From the NCBI GenBank assembly GCA_026874595.1, contig CM049316.1, forward strand, positions 69,611,676-69,675,675: a stretch of 64,000 bases of DNA, read 5' to 3'. Made by a program: the position numbers and the translations under genes. Numbering within the stretch: position 1 is the stretch's first letter; every line of letters begins with the position of its first letter. The notes beneath the pieces were generated by a model. It saw only the letters and a program-made list of their open reading frames with translations, was not told the DNA's origin and made no database searches. The stretch is from Sipunculus nudus (lineage: Eukaryota > Annelida > Sipuncula > Golfingiida > Sipunculidae). This document shows, one piece after another, positions 49,463 to 60,330 of this stretch.

Positions 49463-49734
49463 GTAGGTTGGATCACTGAACAAGGTTTGGAAAATACTGA
49501 TAATTTCTATAAAATTTTTACATTTTGTCATACTAGTGTTGGGAAGTGTTTGTAATTTCATGATCGATCATCTGTAAAAATTATTTGACCTCTACTGACT
49601 GAATATTGGTAAAAATCAATTATTTTGGAGAATGAATTTTTTTTGGTAGTTATACCATTAAGAGGGGTCTGACAATTTGGATTTTGCTAGTCACCCCCCC
49701 CCCCCCCCCATCGGATCCTTTTCTAGTTATTTTT

Positions 49735-50480
49735 TAGCTCAGCAGCTGACCCTAAGTCAAGTGAGCTATAGTGATGGTCCTTTGTTCTTTGGATGTCCAC
49801 CTGTCTGTTAAACTGCCATGTATTGAAACCCTTGGACATAGTAATCTGAAATTCAGCATTCAATAAGATGTCCACAAAATCTCCTACCATACAATAAATT
49901 GGTCAATACGACTTTGTTCCTTTGAGATATTAAGGAAAAAGACAATTTTCTTTTAAATATCCATTGTTACTTTTCAAGACAGCATAATATTAAAACCACT
50001 GAACCGATATTGATCATATTTAATATATCAATCCTCTATTTATTTCCTATGTACATACCATAAATTAGTTCAATATTGTGTAAATTATTGAAGTCATGGG
50101 CCCGAACATAATGCACTTTGTAAAAAATCAGGAAAAAAAATTACTCACTTAACATGAGAAATGCTGAAGCTAGAGACTTATTTTTCTTGGATATAACTTT
50201 ATTTAATCAAGATTCATTTGTATACCAAAAATAAGATATGAATTTTGCAAATTTTTTAAGTTATTAGCATCAATATAAAATCAGAACCTTGAATTTCGCC
50301 CAGATTTCGCCATGGCACATTTTTTTCCCGTAAGCACTGTTGATTTAATTTTCTTATCATGTTCATGTAAGGATAACAGCTTCTAAATTCTGAAATTTGG
50401 AAGGAATTGGCCAAAAACTGTAGCTTTATTAAAGTTTTTATGAGACCCCTTTTCAGTCGCCTGTATGTCACCCTTGTTGA
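49735..50480. repeat. Dispersed repeat family 3, copy 1
   Basis: Starts TAGCTCAGCAGCTGACC...GTGAGCTATAG (a terminal hairpin), then TCTGAAATTCAGCAT, AAATCTCCTACC and AGATATTAAGGAAAAA, all shared with copies at 55451, 61970 and 62790. No coding capacity. Confidence 0.7.
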
Positions 50481-50758
50481 CCTCTCAGGCTAATTATATA
50501 TGCTAAGTGGGGCTTACTTGGCAGCCAGCCAGCTCTTGGCTAGCCAAAGCTGGCCCCAAGTATCCAACCTTCTTCTCTAGTAGTTGTTTTGGCATACAAC
50601 ATAACAATAAACAGTAATTAAATCAGATTTTATTGGTTTACAATAACAACTTTAAGAAAAAATTAATGGAAAAGAAATTTGATAGTTAATGAGTTACAGG
50701 GAATTGCCTTGCAATTACTGATGTTGTGTGGAGCTTGTATGGATGGCCCAAGATTTAT

Positions 50759-53367
50759 TGTATCCCCAGACAAAGTCGGGGGATACTATGTTTTCATACC
50801 GGTCCCGCCGCCGCCGCCGCCGCATATAAATCTTGTTGGCGCGATAACCCAAAAAATATTTCACGGAACTTTACCAAACTTGGTATATGTATAGATATGG
50901 GTGAGAGGACGACGCCTATTTAAAATGAGGTCATGACCTTTACTAAGAGAGTGTCCTTGACCTTGAATAGGTCCAATTTTGGGGAAAATCACACAAATTC
51001 TTTAATATCTCAAGAAATCTTGCATGGATTTATCCAAAAATCAAGTTGATGGAAGATCATGGATAGAGTTGTCATGTTCCAGAAACTGGTGGCGCCACCT
51101 ATTATTCTTTACTTGTTTTCGTGCTGTTTAATACCCCCAAAATTGCTACCTTACAGTACTGTGAGCATTGTAAGTCAAAAACTAATGGACAGATTTTTTT
51201 TATATTATGCATATACATAGGTATGGGTTATGGGATGATGTTTATTTAAATTGGGGTCATGACCTTTCCTATGATAGTGGCCTTGACCTTGAATATTGCC
51301 ATATATGGTGAAAATCACACACCTCTTATGATATCTCCAGTGTTGATAGCCATATGGATTTCAAACATGACTTATGTATGGCCCACCACTAAAGTAAGAA
51401 CCCTATAGGTTCTAGGGTCATGAGGTCAAAGGTCAAGGTCACTGGACTGGCATTTTAAAAGGTACTGTGGATGCATTTTAAACCAAACTTTCATCCTAGG
51501 TCTTCCATCTTTAATATATAGCTCACCTGCCAAGAGTGGAAGACCCCTATCAATTTTGTGGTCACAAGGTCAAAGGTGAAGGTCACAGGAGCCATCTGTC
51601 CAAAAATTAGTTTCTGGATGATAATTCCTGCTTTTATTGATGTATGGATTTCAAACTTGACTTATATATGTCCCATTGGGAAAGCAAGACCCAAATTGAT
51701 TTTGAGGTTGTGAGGTCAAAGGTCAAGGTCACAGGACACACCTTTAAAAAGACGTGGATGCATTTTCAGCCAAACATTTCATCTCAGAACTTTCATTTTG
51801 CACATATAGTTCACCTGCCAAGAGAGGAAGAACCCTATCAATTTTGAGGTCACAAGGTCAAAGGTGAAGGTCACAGGAGCCATCTGTCCAAAAATTAGTT
51901 TCTGGATGATAATTCCTGCTTTTATTGATGTATGGATTTCAAACTTGACTTGTATATGTCCCATTGGAAAAGCAAGACCCAAATTGAATTTGGGGTCATG
52001 AGGTCAAAGGTCAAGGTCACAGGAAACCTCTTTAAAAAGATTGTGGATGCATTTTCAGCCAAACAATTCATCTCAGATCTTTCATCTTGCACATATAGTT
52101 CACCTGCCAAGAGTGGAAGACCCCTATCAGTTTTGGGGTCACAAGGTCAAAGGTGAAGGTCACAGGAGCCATCCGTCCAAAAATTAGTTTCTGGATGATA
52201 ATTCCTGCTTTTATTGATGTATGGATTTCAAACTTGACTTATATATGTCCCATTGGGAAAGCAAGACCCAAATTGATTTTGAGGTTGTGAGGTCAAAGGT
52301 CATGGTCACAGGACACACCTTTAAAAAGATGTGGATGCATTTTCAGCCAAACATTTCATCTCAGATCTTTCATTTTGCACATATAGTTCACCTGCCAAGA
52401 GAGAAAGAACCCTATCAATTTTGAGGTCACAAGGTCAAAGGTGAAGGTCACAGGAGCCATCTGTCCAAAAATTAGTTTCTGGATGATAATTCCTGCTTTT
52501 ATTGATGTATGGATTTCAAACTCGACTTGTATTTGACCCATTGGAAAAGCAAGACCTGAATTGATTTTGGGGTCATGAGGTTAAAGGTCAAGGTCACAGG
52601 AAACCTCTTTAAAAAGATTGTGGATGCATTTTCAGCCAAACAATTCATCTCAGAACTTTCATCTTGCACATATAGTTCACCTGCCAAGAGTGGAAGACCC
52701 CTATCAATTTTGAGGTCACAAGGTCAAAGGTGAAGGTCACAGGAGCCATCTGTCCAAAAATTAGTTTCTGGATGATAATTCCTGCTTTTATTGATGTATG
52801 GATTTCAAACTTGACTTGTATATGTCCCATTGGAAAAGCAAGACCCAAATTGATTTTGGGGTCATGCGGTCAAAGGTCAAGGTCACAGGACACATCTTTA
52901 AAAAGATGTGGATGCATTTTCAGCCAAACATTTCATCTCAGATCTTTCATCTTGCACATATAGTTCTCCTGCCAAGAGAGGAAGAACACTATCAATTTTG
53001 GTGTCACAAGGTCAAAGGTGAAGGTCACAGGAGCCATCTGTCCAAAAATTAGTTTCTTGGTGATAATTCCTGCTTTATTGATGTTTAGATTTCAAACTTA
53101 ACTTGCATATGTCCCATTGGAAAAGCAAGACCACAATTGATTTTGGGGTCATGAGGTCAAAGGTCAAGTTCACAGGACACGTCTTTAAAAAGATCAAGGT
53201 CACAGGACCAACATCTTAAACAAGATTGTGGATTGTTAGATGGAAGAAACAATAAATATGCCAAGTGTCAGTATATGCTGCTAAAAATGGGGGTCTATTT
53301 TTAAAGGGGGTGGGGGCCTACTATGTCTGGGGATACTCTGGCACCTGCGGTGCCAAGAAATGTCTAG
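50759..53367 (+). mobile_element. Rolling-circle element, family 1 copy 2
   Basis: Same ends as the copy at 43697: TGTATCCCCAGAC, asymmetric inverted repeat, GGCACC-TGC-GGTGCC hairpin, CTAG before T. About six core units against eight. The flanking sequences differ, so it is a separate insertion and not a segmental duplication. Confidence 0.8.
51420..53200. repeat. ~288-bp tandem repeat core (copy 2)
   Basis: About six units with the same nuclear-receptor-like half sites as copy 1. Some adjacent units alternate between two sub-types (for example AGGTTGTGAGGTC against GGGGTCATGAGGTC), suggesting a higher-order pair repeat. Confidence 0.88.
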
Positions 53368-54099
53368 TTATTTCATGTAAACAAAGCCTGTCCTAATGGG
53401 TAAGATGACTTCTGCATGTGTCTATAAGATGTACATTAAACAGGCAAATCTTGAAAATGATTTCCCTTATTAATGTACACGTATCAATTCTTACAGGAAT
53501 AGAAATATATCCTTCTGTGAAGGAATATCAGTGTCAACCCCATAGCACGTTGCTTCACATAGACAATGTTTATGTCAAGGTAGAGACTACGATCTGGTCG
53601 ATCAGGGTCTCTGCTGGTAGAAATTACGATCGGAATCTCTACCAGTAGAAACTCCGATTCTACTGGCAGATACTACAATCACAGTTTCTACCAGCAGAAA
53701 CTGCGATTCTACTGGTAGGAACTCCGATCTACTGGTAGAGACTCCAATCACAGTTCCTTCCAGTAGAAACTGCAATCCTACTGGCAGGAACTTCAATTCT
53801 ACTTATAAGAACTCTAACAATGTTGGTGCAATCCTGAAACAAGTTTCTATGGTTGTAAAAAAAGGGTCATAAGAAGAAAAGTCACAAATTTGGGTAGAAA
53901 AAAAAACAGTAAAAACATATTGTTTAAGGGGTATATTTAAAAATTAAATATGTGACTTGTTTCATACTTAAAATGAAGCTGCATCACCAACAGATGTACA
54001 TATAAAAAGACAGGACTCTAACGTTCAACAAAATGTCACCCATCATCTGTTCAAAAGAAATAATTGATTATGCAAGCTTTCAGTTTTTGTCATTGATAA

Positions 54100-54880
54100 A
54101 TGACAAGTTGTGATATAGTTCAGAAACCAGTGTTCCTGTGTGTAGAAAAGTGCATTTAATGATAAAGATGTTAGATATGTCTTACAATATTAAGTTCTTG
54201 TGCAAAGTAAACTCTGCATTAAAAGATTTAAGTAGTTTAGAAATCAAAGTGTTCTTATATGAAAAATAAACTGAATGAAATAAGGAGTTTAGAAACCAGG
54301 GAGTTCTTACGTATAATTAACTATGAATGAATTAAGTAGTTTGGAAACCTAAGGCCAAAAAAAATAAAAGGTATGGTTCTCAGGCACTGCCCACGTCAAT
54401 TTTAGCCCCCCCCCCCCCCCCCCCCGCCCCCATCAAAAACTTTTATTTTGATTTTATCTTTCAAGAACATAAATAATACAATTTATGTAGTTTTTTTACC
54501 TGTTTAGCAAAAAATTATTTTCATGCCTTTCCCTGATCATATGACATTTTTATCGAAATATACAAAAAAAAAGGTAAAAAATAAAATACCGCCCGCCTGC
54601 ACTGACTTCTGAAAAAGAAGTGCCTGAGAACCAAACCTTTTTTTTTTTGCCTTATACCTGGAAATTTCTTTTTTTTTTTGGTCTAAGTGTTCTAATGTAT
54701 AATAAACTATGAATGAAATAATAAGTTTAGAAACCATAATGTTCTTATGTATAATAAAGTACAATTCAATGAACAAAGATGTTTAGAAACTGCAGTGTTC
54801 TTGTGTATTATAAATTACAATTCAGTGAATAAAGATTTTTAGAAACTGCAGTGTTCTTGTGTAAAATAAAGTATGATTAA
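54100..54880. repeat. ~60-70-bp tandem repeat, interrupted
   Basis: Units around TTTAGAAACNNNNGTGTTCTTGTGTAWAATAAA-like sequence, for example at 54230, 54285, 54725, 54780 and 54838. The insertion at 54353-54683 splits the array. Confidence 0.7.
54353..54683. mobile_element. PIF/Harbinger-like MITE
   Basis: TIRs GGCCAAAAAAAA...AGGTATGGTTCTCAGGCACT and the inverse, GGTC at the far end, about 36 bp each, flanked by a 3-bp TAA duplication (54350-54352, 54684-54686). GGCC-type termini and TWA duplications are typical of PIF/Harbinger. Contains a 20-base poly-C. It interrupts a tandem repeat, which confirms the boundaries. Confidence 0.75.
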
Positions 54881-55450
54881 TGATTATGAAAGTGTTCATT
54901 TTCTTTTCATTGATAGAAGCCACACCTGAAAGGTTTAGATAAAGGTATGCTTAACAGGTGATCATGGATCGATCACAGTTTCTACTGGTAGGAACTGAGA
55001 TTGGAGTCTCTACCAGTAGAATTGGAGTTTCTCCTGGTAGAGATTCTGATCGTGGTTTCTTCCAGCAGAGACTTCAATCGTAGTTTCTACCAGTAGAAAC
55101 TCTGATTCTACCAGATCGCAGTCTCTACCCTGACATATACATGCTCATTTGTTAACAATATATTGGTAATGAAACAGTACCGGCCAGGCAAGCTATATTT
55201 TGTATTACAAGAGTGACACGAGGTTTATACATCAGTTATAAAACCGTTATAACAAGAGACCAAAGAAGTCAGTGACCTGGTGTAAAGTTAATTGGCTAAT
55301 TATTACTGATTAATTAAAAAGGAACTGAACAAACTAGTTAAATCATTAAATAGAAAAAAATATATTTCTTTCAATAAATATTGCATATCCTATTCCATCA
55401 AGTGGCAATATTCAAGAATTCTTTGGACAAAATCTAACAAGTACTGTAAA

Positions 55451-56110
55451 ATGTCCGTCGTCCATCCGTCTGTCCGCCTTTCTGTTTGTCAATCTGTTAG
55501 ACTGGCACGTTTTGAAACTGTTAGACCTACAAATCCAAAATTCGGCATACTTTTAGATGTTCCAAACTTCTCCTACAAAACAAAAATTGGGCCAATGCAA
55601 CTTTGTTTGTTTTAGAAATTATGGAAAAACCTCAATTTTCTATTAAAAACCTATTGTCACATTTCAGGATTGCCTTATATCAATATTTCCCATTTGTATT
55701 TCTTCATATTTATCACAAATATTCCCCTTTATAGTTCCTATGATTATGCCAGAAATAAGGTCAGTATTACATAATATATAAAAGTTATTGGCCCAAACAT
55801 AATGCACTTTAAAAAAAATCAGGAAAGATATTTACTCATACATGATAACTGTTGAATTTAAGCTAGAGATTTTTTTCAGGTATATCTATATTTTATCAAG
55901 ATTCTATTGTATACCCAAAATTAGATTTGAACTTTGTAAATATTATAAATTATTAGCATAAATATAAAATCAGTACCATAAATTTTGACCAAATTTGACC
56001 ATGGCACATTTTTTTCCTGTAAATACATTCAATTTATTTTGGAGCATTTACACATAATTAATAAATCCGTAAATTAAAAATAGAAGCTAAAAAATTAGGC
56101 TAGTTATTGA
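55451..56110. repeat. Dispersed repeat family 3, copy 2
   Basis: Begins GTCCGTCGTCCATCCGTCTG, then AGACTGGCACGTTTTGA and AAATTCGGCATAC as in the copy at 61970; the terminal hairpin is missing or decayed. Confidence 0.7.
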
Positions 56111-56149
56111 ATTTTTTTTAGGGGCACATTGTATTGAGCTCATTGTCAT

Positions 56150-58370
56150 GCAAGGTCCAGGCTTCTTACTTTTGGTCACTACAGCCCTGCCTCATGACCC
56201 CTCCCCCCCCCCCCTCCCCCCAACCATCACCAAGTGTATTGCAATTGTTGTTACTGTTCGAACTAATTCTTACAATTGTAAAGCTGTTTACAAAACAATT
56301 TTGCAATAGTAATTCAAGGAATAATCCAGAAGATGCCATGTGGTGGTAATGTAGTATTTTTAAAGAATTTAATTTCCATTTAAATTTTTTACTTAAACAT
56401 AATAAAACCCATCAGTAGGCATAATTTGATAATAAAAGAACCAAATCATGGATTAAAAAAGGTGCAATTTTGAATTGTGAATTCTGAATCAAGTGTTCTT
56501 TTCAGATATGTTTTTTTATTGCAATTCAAAAAATTTATTTTATAGAAAAATTAATACTTCTGTGTGCATAAAATGATGTCACTAGACCCATTAAGCTATA
56601 GATTCTGGTGCAATTTAGAATCAGATCTGTTCTTCAGATCAACTTTATAATACATTATGTAAAAAATCAGGAAAAATATTCACTTTGTTAATACAAGATT
56701 TGTGTATGATAGTTTCTTTATGTATGGATATGACTTTGCTATATCAAGATTCAAATGTATACCCACAATTAGATCTGATTTTAAAACATTTAAGTTATAA
56801 GCAGAAAAATAAATTAATTGTATTCCAACTAAAAGATGCAATTATAATTTTTAAATTATTAATATATCTATACTAACAGTTATTAACTTGAGAAAGTATT
56901 AACTGTCATAAATAGATATGAGGATGTAATCTGAACATGATCTGTTCAAGATTTTCTGCCTCAGTAATATGAAAATTAAACTGGTTCGTTTGTTTTCCTT
57001 CTCTCTGCCAGTTTTAAATATTTAGTAATTGTAAATCTACGTGTGCTCGTTTAAGCACTGTTGTACTATTTCTCCAAATTTGTATGTACCGGTATATGCA
57101 TGGTACCAAACTGTGATCATTCTTCCATCCCCACCTCCCATATAGTCCTTGCACCTCAGTACTAGATATACACTCAGATCTAGATATATATGAAAGATTT
57201 TTATTCACTGCCTTCATGCTTCAGTTTTAAAATATGAAACACATGGTCAGTTCACACAATATTATCAAAATAATCCTCAAACATAACAACCATCCATAAC
57301 CTATATTACCCGTACCTTCACTCTTTATCTTCATTTGATATCATTTTATATTTTTACCTTGAAGATCAATTTCAGTTGAGCACAGTGACCCTTGGGTCCC
57401 TTGTTTGCAATCTTAATATGCAGCAGCTGCACATAATATATATCAAAATTGATCATTTGATATGTTCACTCATAAAACGATAAAATAAAAATAAAACAAC
57501 AATAGAAATACCTGTTCCTTACAAGCATATAATATGAAAGATCTGATATTATATGTAATATGTTAATCTTCAGTTTACAGGTAGCATTAAATATGATATT
57601 ATTTATAATAACAATCTTTTGTCTTTTGACTTTTAAACCTACAGGCATGCCTGCATATATTTCATACCTAAAATGCTAATGAGGCTAAAAAATAACGTCT
57701 GTGTTGATATGGTCTTATTCATGAATGCTTCATATTTATATTTAGTGAATATTGTGAAATTTAAAACTCCTGTGATCAAAATCCAACCACAGTATCAGCT
57801 TAAAATATACTGGTATAATGAAGGTGTACTGCAGGACATGTGGCACATGGTCCTTGCTAAATATTTTTTTTCACTAATGGTAAATTTACTACCTTAGAAC
57901 TTTGACTTTCTGAATACTACACCCAGGAATTTAGATCTTGTTATTTTTATAGGAGTCTGACCTTTGAAGCATTATGTTTACATTTAGTGGTAGAATTTAA
58001 AATATATTAATGCTCCTGCAATATTCTTGTGGAATTATTTATAAAGGGTTCCTGCCAACCTAGAAATCAGGGAAAACCTAACAAACATGATGACTGTATA
58101 TATATATGGATGAGTTGAAAATAGTTGACATTTCTTGAGGAGATCCCTGAAATAGATCGAAGAATTATCTTGGAATTTAATCAAAGAATTGAATTTCCAT
58201 AAAATACTGGGAACCCTGACAAGAATGATACTGTAAAATACAAAGCCTTTCAATATTAATATATATAATATACAGATTTCTTCAATAATGTGCTCACATT
58301 TTATGACTTCTACTCATTTGATAGACATCATGGTGATTCTTACATTGGAAAAAAAGTATGCTTACTTATT
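56150..58370. other. AT-rich region, no gene seen
   Basis: C-rich run at 56202-56221. At about 57373-57408 an inverted copy of a terminus like that at 27578 (AACAAGGGACCCAAGGGTCA on the minus strand), possibly the far end of a dispersed repeat. ORFs here are AT-driven. Confidence 0.4.
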
Positions 58371-58374
58371 ACCG

Positions 58375-58850
58375 GTTTGTCTTATTCAAATATTTTATCA
58401 TTACAGGACAAACATCTGTGAGACCATGGCTATGGTAAGTGAAAGCATGAAAAGTGAATAGTGTTTCTGGGGATTTTTTAAGCAAGCTTCCTTGGGAAAA
58501 AGATTAAAACTGAGGACTAAAAAAATATAGACAGTACAACCTATTTTGAAATAATTTAAGAGAAAATATTTACAATTAAATATATACTTAAATATAAAAA
58601 AAAAATGCTTAAGGTGTAAAAAAATATGCTGAATATGTTGTGTCTTATTCTAACATCTTATCTTTACTGAGTGAACATGTAAAAAATGAACTTTTAAAGG
58701 AGGCCAAGGCAAAGGTAAGTGAAAGCACCAAAGGTGAATAATATTTCTGGGGATTTTTTAAGCAAGCTTCATTTGGAAAAAGTTTAAAACTGAAAACTGT
58801 AGAAAGTTTGGCACAGTAAAGCCTATTTTTACAATGATTAAGAGAAAGTT
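58375..58850. repeat. Tandem duplication of the microexon region
   Basis: Copy 1 (58375-58570) and copy 2 (58640-58850) share CTTATTC, GTAAGTGAAAGCA and GGGGATTTTTTAAGCAAGCT with the splice donor. A third, more diverged copy is at 60050-60320, where the donor reads GTTAGT. Confidence 0.75.
58407..58434 (+). other. Candidate 28-nt microexon with strong Kozak ATG
   Basis: Acceptor TTTTATCATTACAG, then GACAAACATC...GAGACCATGGCTATG and donor GTAAGT. GACCATGG is a near-ideal start context, so it may hold the first codons of a stress gene whose body lies to the right. Alternatively it reads through in phase from 49395-49462. No family can be assigned. Confidence 0.4.
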
Positions 58851-60050
58851 TTTACATTTAAGAGCGTTTAACTTCCTGGCATATTCATAGGGAACATTTT
58901 ATTTGCGAACCTGTGAGCTTATGCGATGGCGCAGCGTCTGCCCTCATCAGGATGTTAACCCATGCTATCTAAAAAATGGCAGGAATAAGCATCACCAAAT
59001 TTTATGCAAAAACATCAGTCATCTTAAAAACTATCAGATTTTGCTTATATTTTTGCTATCTGCACTTACTTAGATTTTATAGGGAAAAAGCTAAAAAAAA
59101 CTTTAAAAATCTTCTCTAAAACTGTCCAGCCATATTGTTCAATGTTTCACAGAAATAACCTCAGCAGTTTTTATGGCATCTGTTTCAACTTAAAAATGTT
59201 TATTGATGAAACTGCCAGGCTGAATCATTACATTTTTCACAAGTATTATCTTGGGGTATTTTTTTTTTAACTGTAAAGAATAAATTGGGTTTGTTGATTT
59301 TGGTAGAGTCATAGAAAGCTGAACTTGGGCTTGTGGCCATAAGTAAGCCTATTTCAAACTGAGGCCTGCAAAAGTCTTCTTCTGCAAAACTTTTGTTTCA
59401 ACTTCTGTTACATTGCACAAAAAAATATTCTTAGGTGGCCTTTGTTACAGTTTACTTTAATAATTTTTGGAAGAATTATTGGACCTTTCACAATGAAAGG
59501 ACTGTGGGATACTTTGGTAAAAAAAGTAAATAGATTTATTGTATTAACAGACTGAGCTCTGTAGGTATGTAAGCAGAGCTGTACAGGCAACAAAAATATT
59601 TTGTTCCATATCCAGCTTATGTGTATGATAAATCCATGCATAAAATATATCTTTATTCTGATTTTGCTTTAAATAGGCATCTGTTATATTCTAAACATTT
59701 AAAAAAAAATCTTATGAATATGCAGCTTGAAAAAAGCACTGTATCCAAAGTCTTTCAGTTTATATAAACAGATATGACAACACTACGTGTAAACAGATTT
59801 ACCAACAGGCCAAGATTGTGTCTGTCTATAAATAGCCTGGCAGACTGGCAACTATTTCAGATTTGGCAACAGGCCAAGTTTCAGTATGGATCTATTCATA
59901 GCTTTGGCAGACTACCAACTGTATCAGGTTTTGCAACAGGTCAAGAGTTCACTTAGTGCAGTTAGGTACAGGTTAAGCTTTGCTTTCAACTGAGCATGGT
60001 CAGCCCACTGCACCTGACTCAAGAGAAATTTAATATATCAGCGTGAAGTT
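58850..60050. other. Region without recognised gene
   Basis: AT-rich. At 59800-59945 a ~65-bp imperfect direct repeat (GGCAGACTGGCAACTATTTC, GGCAGACTACCAACTGTATC; each followed by TTTNGCAACAGG). No coding content seen. Confidence 0.45.
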
Positions 60051-60330
60051 TTGGCATTAAAACTGAGGACTATTAAAATATAGCACAGTACAACCTATTT
60101 TAAATAATTTAAGGGGAAATATTTACAATTAAATATATACTTTTTAACAATTTTCAACAATTTTTCAACAATTTAAAAATGACATTCTAAAAGAGGTCAA
60201 GGCAAAAGTTAGTGTAAGCATGAAAGGTGAATATTTTTCTGGGGATTTTTTAAGCAGGCTTATTGGGAAAAAAGTTTAAAACTGAGAACTGTAAAAAGTG
60301 TGGCACAGTAAAACCTATACGTAACCGTAT

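Larger units (their letters stand above)
53566..55142. mobile_element. Foldback-like element with tandem-repeat ends
   Basis: Left end ATGTTTATGTCAAGGTAGAG and right end, inverted, ATGTATATGTCAGGGTAGAG, both followed by ACT(A/G)CGATCTGG. Each end continues as a short-period array built on the palindrome CTACTGGTAG with GAAACTCCGATT-like spacers (53580-53815 and 54960-55130). The middle has a ~60-bp tandem repeat and a nested MITE. No target duplication recognised. Confidence 0.65.

Noticed and set aside
53498-53578. Possible exon after TTCTTACAG, before GTCAAG/GTAGAG
   Set aside because: The apparent donor is the start of the foldback-like element's inverted end, so the splice-like pattern is probably coincidental.
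58407-58434. ATGGCTATG as the start of Hsp70
   Set aside because: The context (heat-shock promoter, strong Kozak) is suggestive, but two or three codons cannot identify a protein; kept only as a candidate exon.
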